From: DATBAX01 sp963762965
GTDB taxonomy: Bacteria > Acidobacteriota > Terriglobia > Terriglobales > Acidobacteriaceae
NCBI GenBank assembly: GCA_963762965.1
Contig: CAVXME010000001.1
Location: 806,001-870,000, forward strand
Length of the DNA stretch: 64,000 nucleotides
Direction: 5' to 3'
Shown piece by piece: positions 35,643 through 43,106 of the stretch; position 1 is the stretch's first letter, and each line of letters begins with the position of its first letter. Both the position numbers and the translations under genes were made by a program. A model generated the notes under the pieces. That model ran no database searches and had not been told where the DNA came from. It worked only from the letters and a program-made list of their open reading frames with translations.

Positions 35643-36296
35643 TCATTCCGGCTTTTGGTCCGGCTTGGTAATGGCGATGGTCTCGCCAGCGTCGCCTACC
35701 TTGAACCGGGCAAAACGGCGCACCGCAATGTTCTCGCCCAGCTTGCCAATTTTGGTAGCGATCAACTGCGCGACCGAAACCGTCTGGTCTTTGATGAAAG
35801 GCTGCTCCAGCAGGCAGACTTCCTCATAGAACTTCTCCATTTTACCGGTGACCATTTTCTCGGCAATGTTCGCGGGCTTGCCGCTCTTTATCGCCTGCTC
35901 GAGAAAGATTTCCTTCTCCCGCGCGAAATCTGCTTCAGTCACATCCTCTTTGCGAACGTACTTGGGATCGCTGGCCGCGATGTGCATAGCAATATCGTGG
36001 ACCAGTTCCTTGAAGTCCTCGGTGCGGGCCACGAAATCGCTTTCGCAGTTCACTTCCAGCAACACGCCGATTTTTCCCCCAGCGTGAATGTAGCTGGTCA
36101 CGGCGCCTTCACTTGTCACGCGTGTGGCCTTCTTGGCGGCGACGGAAACGCCCTTCTTGCGAAGAACGACGACTGCCTGCTCCATGTCACCCTTGGCTTC
36201 GGTAAGGGCCTGCTTGCAATCCATCATCGGCGCCCCGGTCTTTTCCCGGAGCTCTTTCACCTGACTTGCTGAAATATTTGTCGTAGTTGTGCTCAT
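35643..36296 (-). CDS. tsf: Translation elongation factor Ts
   Basis: 217 residues, the nucleotide exchange factor for EF-Tu. It opens with the UBA-like VKELREKTGAPMMDCKQALTEA and has MEQAVVVLRKKGV, GVLLEVNCESDFVART and VCLLEQPFIKD, all family hallmarks. It is shorter than the E. coli form (283), as in Thermus-type EF-Ts with one reduced core subdomain. It follows rpsB, but a hairpin and repeat-filled spacer of about 220 bases lies between. Confidence 0.95.
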   Translation of the reverse strand: MSTTTTNISASQVKELREKTGAPMMDCKQALTEAKGDMEQAVVVLRKKGVSVAAKKATRVTSEGAVTSYIHAGGKIGVLLEVNCESDFVARTEDFKELVHDIAMHIAASDPKYVRKEDVTEADFAREKEIFLEQAIKSGKPANIAEKMVTGKMEKFYEEVCLLEQPFIKDQTVSVAQLIATKIGKLGENIAVRRFARFKVGDAGETIAITKPDQKPE

Positions 36297-36326
36297 AATC
36301 TTGATAATTCCTAACGTTAAGATTCA

Positions 36327-36427
36327 GTCGTGCGTTCTTGGTCGTTCGTCCTTATCGTCGTATCCGAGATCGCTTATAGATCAAAACCGGGTGGCGAACA
36401 GCCAACGACGAAGGACCAACGACTGCC
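36327..36427. repeat. Inverted pair of diverged 7-bp tandem arrays (GTCGTTG/GTCCTTC type)
   Basis: Left array at 36327-36361 steps by seven (GTCGTGC, GTTCTTG, GTCGTTC, and so on). The right array at 36395-36427 holds the inverse complement of the same words (CCAACGA, CGAAGGA). Lies between tsf and rpsB. Confidence 0.65.
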
Positions 36428-36440
36428 TTACAAAATTTGA

Positions 36441-36462
36441 CCCGCGCCGGACGACGCGCGGG
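36441..36462 (-). terminator. Hairpin terminator after rpsB
   Basis: 7-bp all-GC stem CCCGCGC/GCGCGGG, followed on the minus strand by TCAAATTTTG. Located 53 bases past the rpsB stop. Confidence 0.7.
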
Positions 36463-36480
36463 TCTGATCTTCGCTCGAAT

Positions 36481-36515
36481 CCTAGAGCCGAGAGCCTGGC
36501 GCCCAGAGCCTATTC
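36481..36515. repeat. Five diverged heptamers next to the rpsB stop
   Basis: Units of seven beginning CC and mostly containing AGAG (CCTAGAG, CCGAGAG, and so on), abutting the rpsB stop codon. Confidence 0.6.
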
Positions 36516-37423
36516 TAAGCTGTCGGCGTTTCGACCGGCGTCTCTTCCACGGCTTCCTTCGCTGCCGCTACCGGCTTGACCGTTCCAGCGCCCAGCACGT
36601 CTTCCATGCTGATGTCTTCCGTCGCACCCTCATCCGGAGGGATATCCGATCCGCGCTGTGCAGCTTCCGCAGCAGCCTGATCGGCCCGTTGTTGCGCGAC
36701 GCCCGCAGCGACAGCCATATCGGCAACCTGCTTGTCGGTCATCAGTTGCGCGCCTTCAGCGACTGAGTCCGCAATCTTCGATGCGAACAGGCGAATCGCC
36801 CGCAGCGCATCGTCATTGCCCGGAATCACGTAATCCACTTCGCTGGGATCGCAATTCGTATCGACAACCGCAACCACCGGAATGCCGAGCTTGCGAGCTT
36901 CACGAACAGCAATCTGCTCTTTGTTCGAGTCAATGACAAAGATCGCATCCGGCAGCCGACTCATAGTCTTGATGCCGGCAAGGTTCGCCTGGAGGTGCTT
37001 GCGCTCGCGCTCCAGTTTGATGACTTCCTTCTTGGGCAGCAATTCATAGCGCCCGTCGGTGGCCATCTCGTCGATTTCCTTCAGACGTTTTACCGACTTC
37101 TGCACCGTCACCCAGTTGGTGAGCAGCCCACCCAGCCAACGCTGGTTAATGTAGTATCCGCCGCAGCGCGTTGCCTCTTCGGCAATGGCGTCCTGCGCCT
37201 GCCGCTTGGTACCCACAAAGAGAACGATCTTCCCCTGGGCGGCGAGTTCCTGCACAAATTTCGACGCTTCCTTGAACATCTTCAGCGTCTTCTGCAGATC
37301 GATAATGTAAATCCCGTTGCGCTCTCCGAAGATGTATTCCTTCATCCTGGGGTTCCAGCGCTTCGTCTGATGCCCGAAGTGAACACCCGCTTCGAGCAAC
37401 TCCTTCATGGTGATGTTAGCCAA
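36515..37423 (-). CDS. rpsB: 30S ribosomal protein S2
   Basis: 302 residues. Core S2 signatures: MKELLEAGVHFGHQTKRWNP, YIFGERNGIYIIDLQKTL, NQRWLGGLLTNW and GIPVVAVVDTNCDP. The last roughly 60 residues form an acidic Ala/Glu/Pro-rich extension beyond the usual 240-residue length. The start is TTG at 37423 with AGGAGG four bases upstream; the ATG five codons later is a possible alternative. Expected partner of tsf. Confidence 0.96.
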   Translation of the reverse strand: MANITMKELLEAGVHFGHQTKRWNPRMKEYIFGERNGIYIIDLQKTLKMFKEASKFVQELAAQGKIVLFVGTKRQAQDAIAEEATRCGGYYINQRWLGGLLTNWVTVQKSVKRLKEIDEMATDGRYELLPKKEVIKLERERKHLQANLAGIKTMSRLPDAIFVIDSNKEQIAVREARKLGIPVVAVVDTNCDPSEVDYVIPGNDDALRAIRLFASKIADSVAEGAQLMTDKQVADMAVAAGVAQQRADQAAAEAAQRGSDIPPDEGATEDISMEDVLGAGTVKPVAAAKEAVEETPVETPTA

Positions 37424-37532
37424 TCAACCTCCTAATTTGGTCTGCATCTTTCGCTGGCCTTGCGGCTGCTCCAGATTGCCATTCCCGCCCCGTACCGTGG
37501 CACGGGATGAATTGAACACCTATAAACCCACC

Positions 37533-37606
37533 TGTAGAGACGCGGATTGCCGCGCCTTCCCCACCACTGCTCTCTGCAAAGAGACGCGGCAAGCCGCGTC
37601 TCTACA
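37533..37606. repeat. Hairpin repeat with GTAGAGACG ends
   Basis: Outer words TGTAGAGACG and CGTCTCTACA bracket an inner perfect foldback AGAGACGCGGC, AA, GCCGCGTCTCT at 37580-37603. The same design (11-bp stem, 2-base loop) recurs at 39327-39425. Confidence 0.7.
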
Positions 37607-37618
37607 GAAAAGCAATTT

Positions 37619-38014
37619 CTATCTCTTCGAGTACTGGAAGCGAGCGCGAGCGCCCTTCTGTCCGTACTTCTTGCGCTCTTTACCGCGCGAATCGCGGGTG
37701 ACCATGCCTTCCGCCTTAAGCTTCTTGCGAAACTCGATGTTGAAGACCATCAGCGCGCGGGCAATGCCCAGCTTCACTGCGTCCGCCTGTCCATTCACAC
37801 CGCCGCCGGAAACGCGGGCGATCACATTGAATGTGGCTGCGGTATCGGTCGACACCAGCGGCATCTTGGCCGCCGAACGCTGCGAAGGAGTCACAAAATA
37901 TTCCTCGAACGCACGTCCATTGATCTTGACCTCGCCGCTGCCTGGACGAAGATAAACTCGCGCGATCGCCGACTTGCGGCGTCCCGTTCCGTAATATTGA
38001 ACTAGCTCAGCCAT
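37619..38014 (-). CDS. rpsI: 30S ribosomal protein S9
   Basis: 131 residues. Hallmarks: YYGTGRRKSAIARVYLRPG at the N-terminus, VSGGGVNGQADAVKLGIARAL, and the basic C-terminus RKKYGQKGARARFQYSKR reaching the P-site tRNA. It follows rplM in the usual L13-S9 order; the 128-base gap is filled with short-unit repeats. Confidence 0.97.
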   Translation of the reverse strand: MAELVQYYGTGRRKSAIARVYLRPGSGEVKINGRAFEEYFVTPSQRSAAKMPLVSTDTAATFNVIARVSGGGVNGQADAVKLGIARALMVFNIEFRKKLKAEGMVTRDSRGKERKKYGQKGARARFQYSKR

Positions 38015-38020
38015 TTTTAG

Positions 38021-38048
38021 CTTTCAGCACTCAGCAGTCAGCATTCAG
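38021..38048. repeat. Four diverged heptamers in the rpsI leader
   Basis: Units ending in CAG every seven bases (CTTTCAG, CACTCAG, and so on) just before the rpsI start, where they would be transcribed as leader RNA. Confidence 0.65.
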
Positions 38049-38100
38049 CCAACCGCGCGTGCAAACCTTTCAGAAATTGCAACCCTCGCGGGTTCGATTT

Positions 38101-38142
38101 GAAACTCGAAACCTGAAACTCGAAACCTGAAACTCGAAACTT
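38101..38142. repeat. Six heptamers GAAACTC/GAAACCT abutting the rplM stop
   Basis: Three copies of a 14-base unit made of two heptamers, nearly perfect, ending one base before the rplM stop codon at 38143. Confidence 0.85.
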
Positions 38143-38583
38143 TTATGCCCTGACCAGCAGCGCCTTGGCTTCCGGCTTCTGCGCTTCATGCGGATGCTTG
38201 TCGCCTCGATAGACGTTCAGCTTGCTGATCATCTGGCGGCCCAGTTTGCTCTTTGGCAACATGCGCAACACCGCAGCTTCAATAATCAACTCGGGCTTGC
38301 GCGCGAAACGCTTGCGGAAATCCTCGGTGCGAATGCCGCCCGGATAACCGGTGTAATGGTGATACTGCTTCTGTTCGGACTTCACGCCCGTGGTCTTCAC
38401 CTTATCGGCATTGATCACGATGACATGATCGCCGGTGTCCAGAAATGGCGTGTATTTCGGATTTTCCTTGCCCATCAAAACCAGGGCGACTTGCGATGCC
38501 AGGCGGCCGAGCGTCTGCCCTTCGGCATCCACGACGTACCACTTGCGCACAATGTCCCCAGCTTTGGGGAAATAGGTAGACAT
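38143..38583 (-). CDS. rplM: 50S ribosomal protein L13
   Basis: 146 residues. Start at ATG 38583 after GGAG; the upstream in-frame codons code for an unrelated hydrophobic stretch. Hallmarks: KWYVVDAEGQTLGRLASQVA, HVIVINADKVKTTG, HHYTGYPGGIR and AVLRMLPKSKLGRQMISKL. First gene of the L13-S9 unit. Confidence 0.97.
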   Translation of the reverse strand: MSTYFPKAGDIVRKWYVVDAEGQTLGRLASQVALVLMGKENPKYTPFLDTGDHVIVINADKVKTTGVKSEQKQYHHYTGYPGGIRTEDFRKRFARKPELIIEAAVLRMLPKSKLGRQMISKLNVYRGDKHPHEAQKPEAKALLVRA

Positions 38584-38746
38584 TACTGATCTCCAAAGAA
38601 AATAAAAGTGCAAGAGAAGACCGCTGAGTACCCTCACTCAAATGCGCCGAAGGCGCAGGGCCACCAGGCGGGCAACCGCAGGACTCCCAAAGACTTAAAG
38701 ATAGCGTAGAAACAAGAGAATTGTCAACGAAATCGGTCGGGAGTCC

Positions 38747-38774
38747 AGTATTTAGTACTTAGTAACCAGTGATT
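38747..38774. repeat. Four diverged heptamers beginning AGT
   Basis: AGTATTT, AGTACTT, and two further AGT units, spaced by seven, in the gap between the DksA-type gene and rplM. Confidence 0.55.
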
Positions 38775-38815
38775 TTGGCCCGATTCGTGACAGTTACGTC
38801 CCGGCAGATCCTTTA

Positions 38816-39184
38816 CTACTTCGGCGCTTCTTCGAGAATTCCCTGCTCCAGTTTTTCCTGACACTCGATGCAATGCCGCGTCCAGGGCACCGCTTCCAGA
38901 CGCTTGGCGCCGATCTCGGTGCCGCAGGAAATGCACTCGCCGAACGTACCTTCACGAATGCGCGACAGCGCGTTCTCTACCATCTGCAGCAGTTGGCGGT
39001 CGTTGTTGCTCTGGTGAAACAGGAATTCCTTGGTGTAGGAGCTGGCGGCCTTGTCGGCGATGTCCTGCGCCGAACTTTCGTCCATGGAGCGGCCGTCGGC
39101 CTCAGTGCGCGAGACCATGCGCCGCAGGTCCTGCTGCCGGGTTTCCAGTTTCTTCTTAAATGCTTCCAGCTTTTTCTTGTCCAT
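38816..39184 (-). CDS. DksA/TraR-family C4 zinc-finger protein
   Basis: 122 residues. The N-terminal half is a coiled coil (FKKKLETRQQDLRRMV), followed by SSAQDIADKAASSYTKEFL, and a C4 zinc finger CISCG-x17-CIEC near residues 86-110. DksA proteins bind in the RNA polymerase secondary channel and tune rRNA and other promoters. The acidic tip residues of true DksA are partly present (ADGRSMDESSAQD), so activity on polymerase is plausible. Monocistronic, divergent from yceD. Confidence 0.85.
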   Translation of the reverse strand: MDKKKLEAFKKKLETRQQDLRRMVSRTEADGRSMDESSAQDIADKAASSYTKEFLFHQSNNDRQLLQMVENALSRIREGTFGECISCGTEIGAKRLEAVPWTRHCIECQEKLEQGILEEAPK

Positions 39185-39326
39185 CGATTTCGGTTCAGGG
39201 GATTGCCTTTCCAGCCGCTAGGCCGCTTCCCTGAATCCTCCTGGCGCAAAGGCCAAACAAAAATGATATGCGCTCGCCTTAAGATGCGTCAAATGGCCGT
39301 GGGGATTCGGAGATGAAATGCACATT

Positions 39327-39425
39327 CCGTAGAGACGTGGCTCGCCACGTCTCTGCCGGCGGCGCCTCGGTTTCGCAAGGCCGGTTCCGTGGTAGGGCCA
39401 GACGTAACAAGTTACGTCTCTACGG
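39327..39425. repeat. Double hairpin repeat with CCGTAGAGACG ends, in a 396-base gene-free gap
   Basis: The gap 39185-39580 has no gene. Outer ends CCGTAGAGACG and CGTCTCTACGG bracket two internal hairpins: AGAGACGTGGC/GCCACGTCTCT (11-bp stem, 2-base loop) at 39331-39354, and AGACGTAAC/GTTACGTCT (9-bp stem, 2-base loop) at 39400-39419. Same family as 37533-37606. Confidence 0.75.
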
Positions 39426-39580
39426 TGATTCTTGTTTCACGACAAATTTGGATGCGCACCCCTTCCTTGACACCCCTCCTCACCCCCTTTATCCTTGAAC
39501 TTTGCTCCCTGGAGACTTACGCCTCTGTGCAGGCTTCCGCGGCCTACGCGGCATCAGGGTTTGGGGGCGCGGGGGTCTCG

Positions 39581-40132
39581 ATGCTCATAGAAATACAAGA
39601 GTTAGAACTTCACCCCATCGATTATGAGGAGGAGTTAGCTCCCGGTCTGATTGATCTGGGGCCAGATCTGACACAGCGCGCGCCACTGTTTGCCGCCGGA
39701 CGCGCTCAGTTGGTCGAAGAGCATCACGGCAAGAGTCAGATCGTTAGAGACATCCGCGTGGCCGGGGACCTGCGTACGAGCCTGGAAATGGCCTGCGCGC
39801 GCTGCCTGGATCCGGTCGTCGAAAAGGTGGAGCGGCAGTATGATCTGCTTTACCGGCCGCTCGGTACCGATTCGGGACGGGAAGAGCTTTCGATCACCGC
39901 CGCCGAGGCCGAAGTCAGTTATTATCAAGGGAAAGGACTGCTGCTGGAAGACGTTCTCCGCGAGCAGGTGCTGTTGGCAGCGCCTTTGAAGGCCATTTGC
40001 CGTGAGGATTGCAGGGGACTGTGTCCGCACTGCGGCAAGAATTTGAACCTGGAACAATGTTCGTGCGCCGACGCGGTTGTGGATCCGCGCTGGTCGCCAC
40101 TGAAAGATTTACGCAGTAAATTACAGAACTGA
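39581..40132 (+). CDS. yceD: YceD (DUF177) family protein
   Basis: 183 residues. The YceD family lies upstream of rpmF in most bacteria and is linked to ribosome or 23S rRNA metabolism. Seen: an RTSLEMACARCLDPV motif, a second Cys set near the end (CREDCRGLCPHCGKNLN), and DPRWSPLKDLRSKL at the C-terminus, the typical family ending. Start at 39581, where the family begins; upstream in-frame codons are repeat-derived. Followed by rpmF after a repeat-filled gap of 93 bases. Confidence 0.88.
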   Translation: MLIEIQELELHPIDYEEELAPGLIDLGPDLTQRAPLFAAGRAQLVEEHHGKSQIVRDIRVAGDLRTSLEMACARCLDPVVEKVERQYDLLYRPLGTDSGREELSITAAEAEVSYYQGKGLLLEDVLREQVLLAAPLKAICREDCRGLCPHCGKNLNLEQCSCADAVVDPRWSPLKDLRSKLQN

Positions 40133-40207
40133 AGCTTCTAGCTCCTAGCTGCTAGCTAAACAAAAGCGGTGTGGCTAGGAGCTAGCGGCTAGAAGCTAGA
40201 AGCTAAG
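40133..40207. repeat. Inverted pair of heptamer arrays (AGCTNCT / GGCTAGA type)
   Basis: Left: AGCTTCT, AGCTCCT, AGCTGCT, AGCTAAA (40133-40160). Right: five units of the GGCTAGG and AGCTAGA kind (40173-40207), the inverse complement of the left. Between yceD and rpmF, so transcribed. Confidence 0.75.
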
Positions 40208-40225
40208 ATCTGAAAGGATTCTTAC

Positions 40226-40411
40226 ATGCCTAATCCAAAACGACGGCACTCCCAAAAGCGCACCGCGACTCGGCGCGCGCATGATTTTCTCACTGCACCT
40301 TCGCTTTCCGAGTGCCCCAACTGTCACGAGCGGAAATTGCCGCATCGCGCCTGCCCCAAATGCGGGCACTACAAGGGACGTGAAGTCCTTGACGTCAAGG
40401 AAGTCAGCTAG
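40226..40411 (+). CDS. rpmF: 50S ribosomal protein L32
   Basis: 61 residues. Starts MPNPKRRHSQKRTATRRAHD, typical of L32, and keeps both zinc pairs CPNC and CPKC (four-Cys form). GAAAGGA precedes the ATG. Followed 12 bases later by plsX, the conserved yceD-rpmF-plsX order linking ribosome and lipid synthesis. Confidence 0.97.
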   Translation: MPNPKRRHSQKRTATRRAHDFLTAPSLSECPNCHERKLPHRACPKCGHYKGREVLDVKEVS

Positions 40412-40423
40412 CCTTCCCCTGCC

Positions 40424-41455
40424 ATGCCTAGCGTCATAGCGTTGGACGCGATGGGTTCTGACCGTGCGCCGAAGCCTGAGATTGAAGGTGCCATCCAGGC
40501 GGCCCGGCACCACGGGGTCCACGTTATTTTGGTCGGCCCGGAAGAAATGCTGCGCGCCGAGTTAGCGCGCTATTCCGCGGCGGCCGATCTTCCCATTCAA
40601 ATTGTGCACGCGAGCGAAGTCATCACCATGGATGACAAAGCGGTGCAGGCGGTCCGGGCCAAGCGCGACTCCACCATGCGCGTGGGACTTCGCCTGGTAC
40701 GTGAAGGCCGCGCCCTCGGATTCGTCACCGCCGGCAACACCGGCGCTGCCATGGCCACCGCGAAAATGGTGCTGGGAGCGATTCCCGGCGTCGATCGTCC
40801 GGCGCTGGCAGCTGTCTTCCCGACTGCCATCGGCACCGCCGCGGAACTGCTCGACGTAGGCGCAAACGTGGATTGCAAACCGCACAATCTCGAACAGTTC
40901 GCCGTGATGGGCGAAATCTACTATCGCAGCATGTTCGGCACGCGGCGTCCTCGGGTGGGATTGCTCTCCATCGGCGAAGAAGAAACCAAAGGAAACGAAC
41001 TCACCCGCGAAGCCTTTCAACTTCTGAAACAGCTTCCGATAAATTTCGTTGGCAACGTGGAAGGGCGCGATCTCTACAACGGCAAGGTCGACGTAATCGT
41101 CGCCGACGGGTTCGTGGGCAATGTCGCGTTGAAGATTTCGGAAGGCGTCGCCCACCTGGTGCGCAACACATTAAAAGAGTCCTTGCGGGCGACCATCACC
41201 CGGCAGGTCGGCGCGCTTCTCTCGCGCAGCGCGTTTGCCGATTTCAAAAAGCGTCTCGACCACACCGAGTACGGCGGCGCACCGTTGCTTGGAATCAAGG
41301 GTGTCTGCTTTATCACCCACGGATCGTCGAATGCGAATGCCATCAAGAATGCTCTGCGTGTGTCCGCGGAATTCGCCGAGCGCAGTATCAATCTTGAGAT
41401 CGAGAGAGAGTTGGCGAAGATCAGGCCTGTAGCGGTAGCTACAACCACGATATGA
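40424..41455 (+). CDS. plsX: Phosphate acyltransferase PlsX
   Basis: 343 residues. Converts acyl-ACP to acyl-phosphate for phospholipid synthesis. Family signs: IALDAMGSDRAPKPEIEGA, SEVITMDDKAVQAVRAKRDS, TAGNTGAAMATAKMVLG, DVGANVDCKPHNLEQFA and VADGFVGNVALKISEGV. Overlaps the fabD start by four bases (ATGA). Confidence 0.96.
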   Translation: MPSVIALDAMGSDRAPKPEIEGAIQAARHHGVHVILVGPEEMLRAELARYSAAADLPIQIVHASEVITMDDKAVQAVRAKRDSTMRVGLRLVREGRALGFVTAGNTGAAMATAKMVLGAIPGVDRPALAAVFPTAIGTAAELLDVGANVDCKPHNLEQFAVMGEIYYRSMFGTRRPRVGLLSIGEEETKGNELTREAFQLLKQLPINFVGNVEGRDLYNGKVDVIVADGFVGNVALKISEGVAHLVRNTLKESLRATITRQVGALLSRSAFADFKKRLDHTEYGGAPLLGIKGVCFITHGSSNANAIKNALRVSAEFAERSINLEIERELAKIRPVAVATTTI

Positions 41456-42403
41456 CAACATCGAACATGGCATTCCTCTTCCCCGGCCAAGGCTCGCAAG
41501 CCATCGGCATGGGCAAAGAGCTGGCAGAAAAATATCCCCTCGCCCGGCAAACATTCGAAGAAGCTGACGCTGCGCTTGGCTACAAACTCTCGCAGCTTTG
41601 CTTCGACGGCCCGGAAGATCAACTCCGCCTGACCGAGATCACGCAGCCTGCGATCCTGACCGCATCGGTAGCAGCCTATCGAGTACTGACCGAGAAGGGC
41701 CTTAAGCCCAACTTCGTCGCCGGACACAGTCTTGGCGAATACTCTGCCCATGTCGCGGCGGGTACATTCAGCTTTGCCGACGCCGTCCGCACTGTTCGCA
41801 ATCGTGGCAAATATATGCAGGAAGCTGTACCAGTCGGCGTAGGTGCGATGGCCGCCATTCTCGGCATGGACTTCGATAAACTCACCGCGTTGTGCACCGA
41901 CGCCGCCCAAGGCGAGGTCTGCGAACCAGCCAACATCAACTCCCCGGGACAGATCGTAATTTCAGGACATGCGACCGCCATCAATCGCGCCATTAAACTC
42001 GCAGAAGAACGCGGCGCCAAAAGAGCCGTGTTGCTTCCGGTAAGCGCACCCTTCCATTGTTCATTGATGAAGCCGGCGCAAGACCGTCTCGCCACCGATC
42101 TGCATGCGCTCCAATTCCAGAACCCCAGCATCCCCGTCGTTTGCAACGTGGACGCGACTTCCATCGAAGATGCCGAACGCAGCCGTGATGCCCTCATCCG
42201 GCAAGTGACGGGATCGGTGAAGTGGGAGCAATCCATGCGCCTGCTGATCGATCGAGGCGTGCAGACCTTTCGTGGAGGTGGGCCCGGGAAAAGTTCTGTG
42301 GGGACTGATGCGTCAGATCGACCGCTCAAAAACTTGCCTCAATGTAAGTGATGAGGCATCACTGCAGAAAACGCTGGAACATTTCGCTACCGTCAGCGCG
42401 TGA
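41452..42403 (+). CDS. fabD: Malonyl-CoA:ACP transacylase, interrupted by a 1-bp frameshift
   Basis: FabD loads malonate onto ACP. Present: FLFPGQGSQAIGMGKELAE at the start, the GHSLGEYSA nucleophile motif (Ser near residue 93), and SAPFHCSLM with the catalytic His near residue 201. At the TTT at 42268-42270 one extra base shifts the frame; without it the protein ends normally (VEVGPGKVLWGLMRQIDR onward) at the TGA at 42401, about 316 residues. As read, it stops at 42351 with a scrambled tail. Because fabD is normally essential, an indel error in the sequence is more likely than gene loss. Confidence 0.85.
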
Positions 42404-42424
42404 ACAAATCGCGTGGGCGCGGAC

Positions 42425-42461
42425 GCCCCGTCTGCGCCGGGGCAGGGGGGCACCCGCCCCT
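42425..42461. repeat. GC-rich double hairpin between convergent genes
   Basis: GCCCCG/CGGGGC with a 7-base loop, then AGGGG/CCCCT. It may serve as a shared terminator for fabD and the convergent gene, or be a dispersed repeat. Confidence 0.5.
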
Positions 42462-42473
42462 ACTTTGATATCG

Positions 42474-42962
42474 CTACTCCGTCAGCCACGCCCACCAGTT
42501 GCCACACTGGATCTCATTGGGCGAAAAAGAAAGAGTCATGTCGGCTTTCTGTACCCAGACATTGGGATGTTCCCCTCGCCCGTTCACCGTGACTTGCACA
42601 ATCACGCCACTGCCTGGGCTCAACGAACAATCCACGGAATAGTCCTTAACAATGCCCCACTGACCGCCAGGGCCCCAGTCGGTGTGGAAATCATTGTATG
42701 GATAAGCCGGATATTTCTCGGGATGCTCCTTCCAATCCGGATCGTGGAACCAGATTCCGTAAGCGGCCGCGTAGTCCTGCTTTTGCAGCGCCGCAAAGAA
42801 CTTGTCCACCGCGCGCCGTTCAGGATAATCGCGATAGTGAAACACCGCCCAAGCGATCACGATTACTAAAATGATCGCGGTAAAAATCCGTTTGCGGCGT
42901 CGCTGGTCGCGGGCGAAATCGTACTGCTTGGCATCAAGCAAGGTCATGGCTTCCATAAGCAT
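42474..42962 (-). CDS. Membrane-anchored hypothetical protein
   Basis: 162 residues: a short basic cytoplasmic N-terminus (DQRRRKRIF), one transmembrane segment (TAIILVIVIAWAVFHY, about residues 28-43), then an outward domain with VDKFFAALQKQDYAAAYGIW (an NTF2-like opening) and many Trp/Tyr residues, ending GNWWAWLTE. Function unknown. Several in-frame ATG codons at 42947-42962 could be the start. It lies alone between fabD and the ABC operon. Confidence 0.65.
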   Translation of the reverse strand: MLMEAMTLLDAKQYDFARDQRRRKRIFTAIILVIVIAWAVFHYRDYPERRAVDKFFAALQKQDYAAAYGIWFHDPDWKEHPEKYPAYPYNDFHTDWGPGGQWGIVKDYSVDCSLSPGSGVIVQVTVNGRGEHPNVWVQKADMTLSFSPNEIQCGNWWAWLTE

Positions 42963-43003
42963 AACGGAACCCGGGAGAGAACAGAAAGTTCCAGGAAAAT
43001 GAA

Positions 43004-43101
43004 TTTACCGCCGAGCACGCAGAGATCGCCGAGAAAAACCATACCCTAATTATTCAAGCATTTTTGCGCCTCTCAGCGTTCTCTGCGACCTTAGCGGTAA
43101 A
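43004..43101. repeat. Inverted pair of 9-bp-periodic arrays (CCGCCGAG/CGCAGAG type)
   Basis: TTTACCGCCGAG opens and its inverse (GCGGTAAA) closes the element. Inside, words such as CGCCGAG and CGCAGAG recur every nine bases in inverse orientation, around an AT-rich loop. A related element is at 60031-60103. Confidence 0.6.
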
Positions 43102-43106
43102 TGTCT

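Noticed and set aside
38049..38100. Possible tRNA from the GGGTTCGATT word
   Set aside because: No acceptor stem, D-arm or anticodon arm can be folded around it.
38021..38142. CRISPR-like array
   Set aside because: Units are 7 or 14 bases and tandem, without unique spacers; no cas gene in the window.
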